64,000 nucleotides of DNA from JASGDN01 sp049841275. Its GTDB lineage: Bacteria > Chloroflexota > Chloroflexia > Thermomicrobiales > UBA6265. Both the position numbers and the translations under genes were made by a program. The stretch lies in the NCBI GenBank assembly GCA_049841275.1, contig JASGDN010000069.1, forward strand, positions 62,001 to 126,000. The letters are read 5' to 3'. Of this stretch, positions 60,196 to 64,000 are shown piece by piece; position 1 is the first letter of the stretch; each line of letters opens with the position of its first letter. The notes beneath the pieces were generated by a model, which saw only the letters and a list, made by a program, of their open reading frames with translations, did no database searches and was not told where the DNA came from.

Positions 60196-60807
60196 ATGGG
60201 ATTCGGACGCGCACGGAACACGGATACGACCACGACGGCAGCCGACCTGGGGGTGCTGGCGTTACGGGTGGGCGCGGGTGCGCTGTTCGCCGGGCATGGC
60301 GCGCAGAAGCTCTTCGGTGTCCTTGGCGGACATGGTCTGGAGGGGACGGCCGGGTTCCTCGGATCGCTGGGGTTGAAGCCTGCGAAGCAGTGGGCTCAGC
60401 TCGCCGGCATCTCGGAGTTCGGCGGCGGTGCGTTGATGGCGCTTGGGTTGGGCGGGCCGATCGGGCCGATCCTCATGCAGGGCGCGATGGTGAACGCCAT
60501 CCGCCAGGCGCACTGGAAGCTGCCGATCTGGTCGGCGGCGGGCGGTCCGGAGATGGCGTTGCTCTATAGCCTGATCGGGGTTGCCGTTGGTACGACCGGG
60601 CCGGGACGCTTCTCGCTGGACCGGGCCCTGGGGGTGAAGGTGCCGGCTGCGCTCACGGCGGTGACGATCGGGGCGGTGGCTGCCGGGATCGTGGTTACGG
60701 AGGTGCAGGTGGCCGCCGCGAAGGCTACATCGGCAGCGGCGGAGGCCGAGCTTGCTGCCGCGGATGATGACGGCCCGCAGGCGGGTGAGGCTGCCCCGGC
60801 GGCATAG
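60196..60807 (+). CDS. DoxX family membrane protein
   Basis: This 203-residue DoxX-like protein has four membrane segments with LGVLALRVGAGALFAGHGAQKLFG and SEFGGGALMALGLGGPIGPILMQGAM, typical of the DoxX/MPO1-like family. A C-terminal extension contains an extra hydrophobic segment (ALTAVTIGAVAAGIVV) and an Ala/Glu-rich tail. Some DoxX proteins work with respiratory or thiol-redox enzymes; its partner here is unknown. A very strong terminator follows. Confidence 0.88.
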   Translation: MGFGRARNTDTTTTAADLGVLALRVGAGALFAGHGAQKLFGVLGGHGLEGTAGFLGSLGLKPAKQWAQLAGISEFGGGALMALGLGGPIGPILMQGAMVNAIRQAHWKLPIWSAAGGPEMALLYSLIGVAVGTTGPGRFSLDRALGVKVPAALTAVTIGAVAAGIVVTEVQVAAAKATSAAAEAELAAADDDGPQAGEAAPAA

Positions 60808-60835
60808 CGTTTGGACATGCCCGGAGTGGGCCAAC

Positions 60836-60882
60836 AACGAGGAAGGGGAGTCGTTCCATGCGAACGACTCCCCTTCCTCGTT
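60836..60882 (+). terminator. Perfect 21-pair terminator hairpin
   Basis: The arms 60836-60856 and 60862-60882 pair without mismatch around CATGC, and TTTT follows at 60881-60884. It lies about 30 bases after the DoxX stop. Confidence 0.93.
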
Positions 60883-60884
60883 TT

Positions 60885-61434
60885 CCAGGATTCCAGGGCG
60901 CGGGCAATGGCGAGCGGCCCCCGGTTGGGGTCTTCGATCGTGGCGGGTGAAACAAATGCGGCGGGACGGGCGTTGGAAAGCATGGGTGTGTGCAGCATGC
61001 TCATGGGTCGGATTCTTGCCGGCATCGCCCAGATCGGTGGGCGTGACCATCCGCGCAGGTGGGATGCCCGGGTCGGGATAGCGGTTCCAGCAGGGAGGAT
61101 TCGTGGTAGCTACCGACAACGCCATCGAAGCGGCCCGGGATGGTGGGGCGGGCGTGCCGTGGGCTGGCCAATATCGTGCTGGGCATGCGTGTGGATGGCT
61201 GACGCGAGCCAGACGAGTAGCGTATCCGTGATTGAGTATAGTGAAGTCTTGTGCCTACCAGGCACTCCTGTGAAGTTCCTGGGCGTATACTTCGCCGGAT
61301 TCTCGGGTAGGCCATGGGCATCGGGGTTGCATGGAATGCACCCATACGCTGCATCGATCGATGGAGCGAACGCACCGTAGCAGACGAAGGGACGAAGGGT
61401 GAATCGATTTGCTGGATCCGGACGAGGTCCGAAG
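60885..61434. other. Intergenic region with no clear gene
   Basis: This stretch of about 550 bases lies between the DoxX terminator and the next exported protein. Frames in it are short or Arg/Pro-rich and lack ribosome binding sites. A TATAGT near 61239 could be a -10 for the downstream gene. I see no RNA gene or repeat here. Confidence 0.5.
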
Positions 61435-62334
61435 ATGAACCGTCGCCGGGCTATGTCGCTCGGGGCTTCTGCGGCCATGGCCGCCGCGGCAGGCGGTTTG
61501 CCCGGTGGAGCTGCCGCGCAGGCGACCCCGGACGCAGCCGGGTCGACAGGCGGTTCGCTGGCGCAGGGGCTGCTGCCGGATCATCGCCTGTTGCTCTACT
61601 ACGGGTTCCCGGGCAACGATCGGATGGGCATCCTCGGGGAGTACGAGCCGGACGAACTGCTGGAGCACCTGAAGACCGAGGCCGCAAACTACGTGGCGGC
61701 GGACAACTCCCGCCCGTGGAAGCTCGGGTTCGAGTTGATTGCGTCGGTGGCTCAGGGGTATCCCGGTCCCGAAAACCTGTATATCGCCGATACCTCCGGA
61801 ACGCTGCTCGATCAGTATACCGAGTTCACCGCCCAGAACGATATGGTGCTCTTCCTCGATGTGCAGATGGGGTTCAAGAAGCCCAAGGACGATTATTCGG
61901 GTCTGGAGCGGTGGCTGAAATACGACCACGTCCATCTGGGGATCGATCCCGAGTTCCACATGCGCGAAGGTGAATTGCCGGGGCAGGATATCGGCCAGAT
62001 CGATGGATCCGATGTGACCGAGGCGCAGACCTGGCTGGTGGACATCGCGAAGAAATACGGTGTCTCGCGCAAGACGTTGATCGTTCATCAGTTCCATGAG
62101 TCAATGATCGAGAACAAGGACACGATCAAGCCGATGAACGGCGTGGACCTGGTGATCGACGAGGACGGGTTCGGTCCGCCGTCGATGAAGGAGGATACGT
62201 ACAACGTCGTCATCACGCAGGAGCCGATCGAGTACAACGGAATCAAGCTCTTCTACAAGCAGGACGACCCGTTGATGACGGCCGACCAGGTGCTGGCCCT
62301 GAATCCGCCGCCGGATGTCGTGATCTATCAGTAG
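61435..62334 (+). CDS. Tat-exported protein of unknown function (TIM-barrel-like)
   Basis: This is a 299-residue exported protein. The twin-arginine-like signal MNRRRAMSLGASAAMAAAAG is followed by an Ala-rich cleavage region and QATPDAAG. The body has alternating strands and helices with patterns like LLLYYGFPGNDRMGILGEYE, FLDVQMGF, HVHLGIDPEFHM and LIVHQF. These could be a TIM barrel with glycoside-hydrolase-like acidic sites, but no named family is certain. The ATG at 61435 has GAGG some seven bases ahead. It is convergent with the beta-propeller gene. Confidence 0.68.
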   Translation: MNRRRAMSLGASAAMAAAAGGLPGGAAAQATPDAAGSTGGSLAQGLLPDHRLLLYYGFPGNDRMGILGEYEPDELLEHLKTEAANYVAADNSRPWKLGFELIASVAQGYPGPENLYIADTSGTLLDQYTEFTAQNDMVLFLDVQMGFKKPKDDYSGLERWLKYDHVHLGIDPEFHMREGELPGQDIGQIDGSDVTEAQTWLVDIAKKYGVSRKTLIVHQFHESMIENKDTIKPMNGVDLVIDEDGFGPPSMKEDTYNVVITQEPIEYNGIKLFYKQDDPLMTADQVLALNPPPDVVIYQ

Positions 62335-62374
62335 GTCTCCTGGCCACAAGCCAACCGATCAGGACTCACGCGAA

Positions 62375-62404
62375 TGGCTCCGGACGACTACTTGTCCGGA
62401 GCCA
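62375..62404. terminator. Bidirectional terminator hairpin
   Basis: TGGCTCCGGAC and GTCCGGAGCCA pair perfectly over 11 bases around GACTACTT, between two convergent genes. Confidence 0.8.
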
Positions 62405-62474
62405 CTCACATGGGGGAGGGAGCATCATCGCGGGGGAGCGCCTGGCTGGGGGCATCTCGCGCGCGGTCGGTAGG

Positions 62475-63998
62475 CTATGGGGTGATGCGGAACCAGTCGC
62501 CGTTTGGCTGGACGAAGACCAGCACATCGCCCACCCGGATCACCGGCAGTTGTCGGAACCGTACCTCCGGTGGATTTGCTGGCGCTTCCTGCGTGGCTAC
62601 CACGTCGCCGGTCTCGACATTGACGACCGTGAGTGCGTAGTCCGCCGAGGCGATGAGGAGCAATGGTTTCGGGCCGTCGATTGCGCTGAGCGACGCACCG
62701 GATGTCTCGATCATTGGCATCGGGATGGAGAGCAGTTCTCCGTCTGTCAACCGGTAGCCGTCGACATTGAGTGTGGGGACATTCCCCTGGTCCACCCGGG
62801 TGACGATCACGCGGTCGGGAAGCATCACCATGTTGTCGTCGATCCTGGTCGGCGTCGCCTTCGTCCAGCGGATGTCGGTGGTGCCGGTATCGATGGCAAC
62901 CAACGTCGAGGTGCCCGGGCCATCGTCTGGCACGGTGGCCTTGGCGATGAGGGTTGAATCGCGCAGGGCGAGGTCGAGATTGGTCATGCCGGGATCGAGG
63001 GTGATCGTGGCCAGCACCTTACCGGTGGCGGGGTCGAGCTTGCGGATGGTGTTCGTCCAGCCTGCAACGAAGAGCCCATCCTTGCCGAGGGCGATGCTGC
63101 CGCCGGTCTGCGTCTCGGACGACCCATCGGCGCGGGCCGGCACGGCATCGTCGGCGACGGGCGCTTCCCAGAGCATCGCGCCGGTCTCGGCATCCAGGGC
63201 GTAGGCGCCTCCCCTCTGATTGGCGACGTAGACGACGCCATTCGCGACGATGGGCGACCATCCCCAAGGCGCCTTGCCAGTCGAGGCGAGATCGGGACCG
63301 GTCCAGAGCACTTCGCCGGTTTCCAGCGAGATTGCGGTCAGTGGGCGTGGGTTTTCGGCCCCGGTGTAGCTGGTCTGAATGAGGTAGAGGCGGTCGTTGT
63401 CGATCGCCATGCCGGGCATTGCGCCGATCGGGACCTGCCAGCGCGGATTGCCGGTGAGGGTGAAGGCTTCCAGGAGGAACGACCCGTCCGGTTGGGGATG
63501 CGAACTGACGATGAGCGATCCGTTGGAAACGATGGACTGGCTGGTTGCGAAGCTGCTGTTCTCCCCGCCCTGAGTGATGGAGGCATTGCCCGTGTCGAAT
63601 CCCGGGAGAGAAAAGGCCCACGTATGGCCGGTTCCCCCGCCCCAGTTGCCGTCGCGTGATTGTGGGAGACCATCCTGTCCGCTGCTGCCATCGCCGAGGT
63701 CACGCGAGATGGACTGGGGCGAATCGTTGAGGCGGGACAGGCCGATCACGACGCCCAGGGAGACGAGGATCAGGATCGCGGCGGCGAGCACCGCATCGGG
63801 GCGGAAGAAACTGCGATGGCGATGAAGTGGCATTGGCGAGCGGTCGTCAGGGCGAGCAGGAGCAGGCTGACGGGACGGCTGTTCAGGCGTTGCAGGAGTG
63901 ACCTGGGCGATAGCTGCGGTGTGGCGGTGCAGTTCGGCGCGGAGTCGTTCGGCAAAGGCGGGCGCCGGTGCGACGGGCATATCGAGCGCACCGCGCAA
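62475..63998 (-). CDS. Membrane-anchored PQQ-like beta-propeller protein, cut by window edge
   Basis: At least 507 residues are visible; the start lies at or beyond the right edge. About 65 N-terminal residues are charged and Pro-rich. One membrane helix (AVLAAAILILVSLGVVIGL, near 69-87) follows, and then an outer beta-propeller with repeats of the PQQ type (AISLETGEVLWTGPDL, YALDAETGAMLWEAPV, KLDPATGKVLATITLD). The cytoplasmic tail and membrane anchor resemble the sigma-linked protein at 31403-33262, so it may be controlled with, or control, a sigma factor outside the window. Confidence 0.8.
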   Translation of the reverse strand: MRGALDMPVAPAPAFAERLRAELHRHTAAIAQVTPATPEQPSRQPAPARPDDRSPMPLHRHRSFFRPDAVLAAAILILVSLGVVIGLSRLNDSPQSISRDLGDGSSGQDGLPQSRDGNWGGGTGHTWAFSLPGFDTGNASITQGGENSSFATSQSIVSNGSLIVSSHPQPDGSFLLEAFTLTGNPRWQVPIGAMPGMAIDNDRLYLIQTSYTGAENPRPLTAISLETGEVLWTGPDLASTGKAPWGWSPIVANGVVYVANQRGGAYALDAETGAMLWEAPVADDAVPARADGSSETQTGGSIALGKDGLFVAGWTNTIRKLDPATGKVLATITLDPGMTNLDLALRDSTLIAKATVPDDGPGTSTLVAIDTGTTDIRWTKATPTRIDDNMVMLPDRVIVTRVDQGNVPTLNVDGYRLTDGELLSIPMPMIETSGASLSAIDGPKPLLLIASADYALTVVNVETGDVVATQEAPANPPEVRFRQLPVIRVGDVLVFVQPNGDWFRITP

Positions 63999-64000
63999 CT

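Noticed and set aside
1..64000. tRNA, rRNA or CRISPR array
   Set aside because: No cloverleaf with conserved arms, rRNA-like stretch or regularly spaced repeats was recognised by eye; a covariance scan would be decisive.

Overview
The window comes from a GC-rich bacterial chromosome. The best guess is a Chloroflexota relative of the Thermomicrobia. This rests on gene style, not on any marker gene. F420-type luciferase-like oxidoreductases, a FAD/Fe-S D-lactate-type dehydrogenase and ECF sigma factors are present. Several exported proteins have a Tat-like signal followed by Ala-Thr-Pro-rich linkers, and at least one promoter looks leaderless. No rRNA, tRNA, CRISPR array or phage block was seen. 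Genes sit in short operons on both strands.

Layout. 1-9 kb: the end of an MFS exporter, a fluoride channel/DUF190 pair, a GH127-type glycosidase, a Tat-exported TIM-barrel protein, a nucleotidyltransferase, TfoX-like and VOC proteins, and a GIY-YIG nuclease gene bracketed by inverted copies of a roughly 65-bp repeat. 9-21 kb: the large FAD/Fe-S dehydrogenase, TetR and MarR regulators, an LLM-FAD fusion enzyme with a second LLM enzyme, a DMT exporter, a SnoaL/AhpD-like pair with a TetR regulator, and a Nudix hydrolase. 21-31 kb: a BKACE-type enzyme, a second nucleotidyltransferase, an M50-like membrane protease, a MazE/Doc pair, a GNAT-ankyrin protein, citrate synthase, an SH3b protein and a VapBC pair. 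31-45 kb: an ECF sigma factor with a coupled membrane protein; an ECF-like sigma factor with a cysteine-rich tail in front of two half-size ABC exporters; a three-gene ABC-2 exporter divergent from a regulator with two MerR domains; an MFS exporter; and an SGNH hydrolase. 45-57 kb: many small enzymes, four of them broken (methyltransferase, zinc alcohol dehydrogenase, P-loop kinase, tetracycline ribosomal-protection GTPase), tandem M20 amidohydrolases, a ferritin-like protein divergent from a siderophore-interacting protein, and a DUF4258/DUF2283 pair between repeated promoters. 57-64 kb: proline dehydrogenase, a Gfo/Idh/MocA oxidoreductase, a DoxX protein, an exported protein and a membrane-anchored beta-propeller protein cut by the right edge.

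How it fits together. The region looks like an accessory environmental-response zone: exporters with their own regulators (MerR, sigma factors, MarR, TetR), detoxifying oxidoreductases, iron handling and three toxin-antitoxin-like pairs. The most unusual signals are the repeat-bracketed GIY-YIG unit with compensating hairpin changes, the sigma factor with a metal-ribbon-like tail linked to ABC exporters, the LLM-FAD fusion under a MarR-type divergent promoter, a multi-branched palindromic element at 44.3-44.5 kb, and the cluster of frame-broken genes from 45.6 to 54.7 kb.
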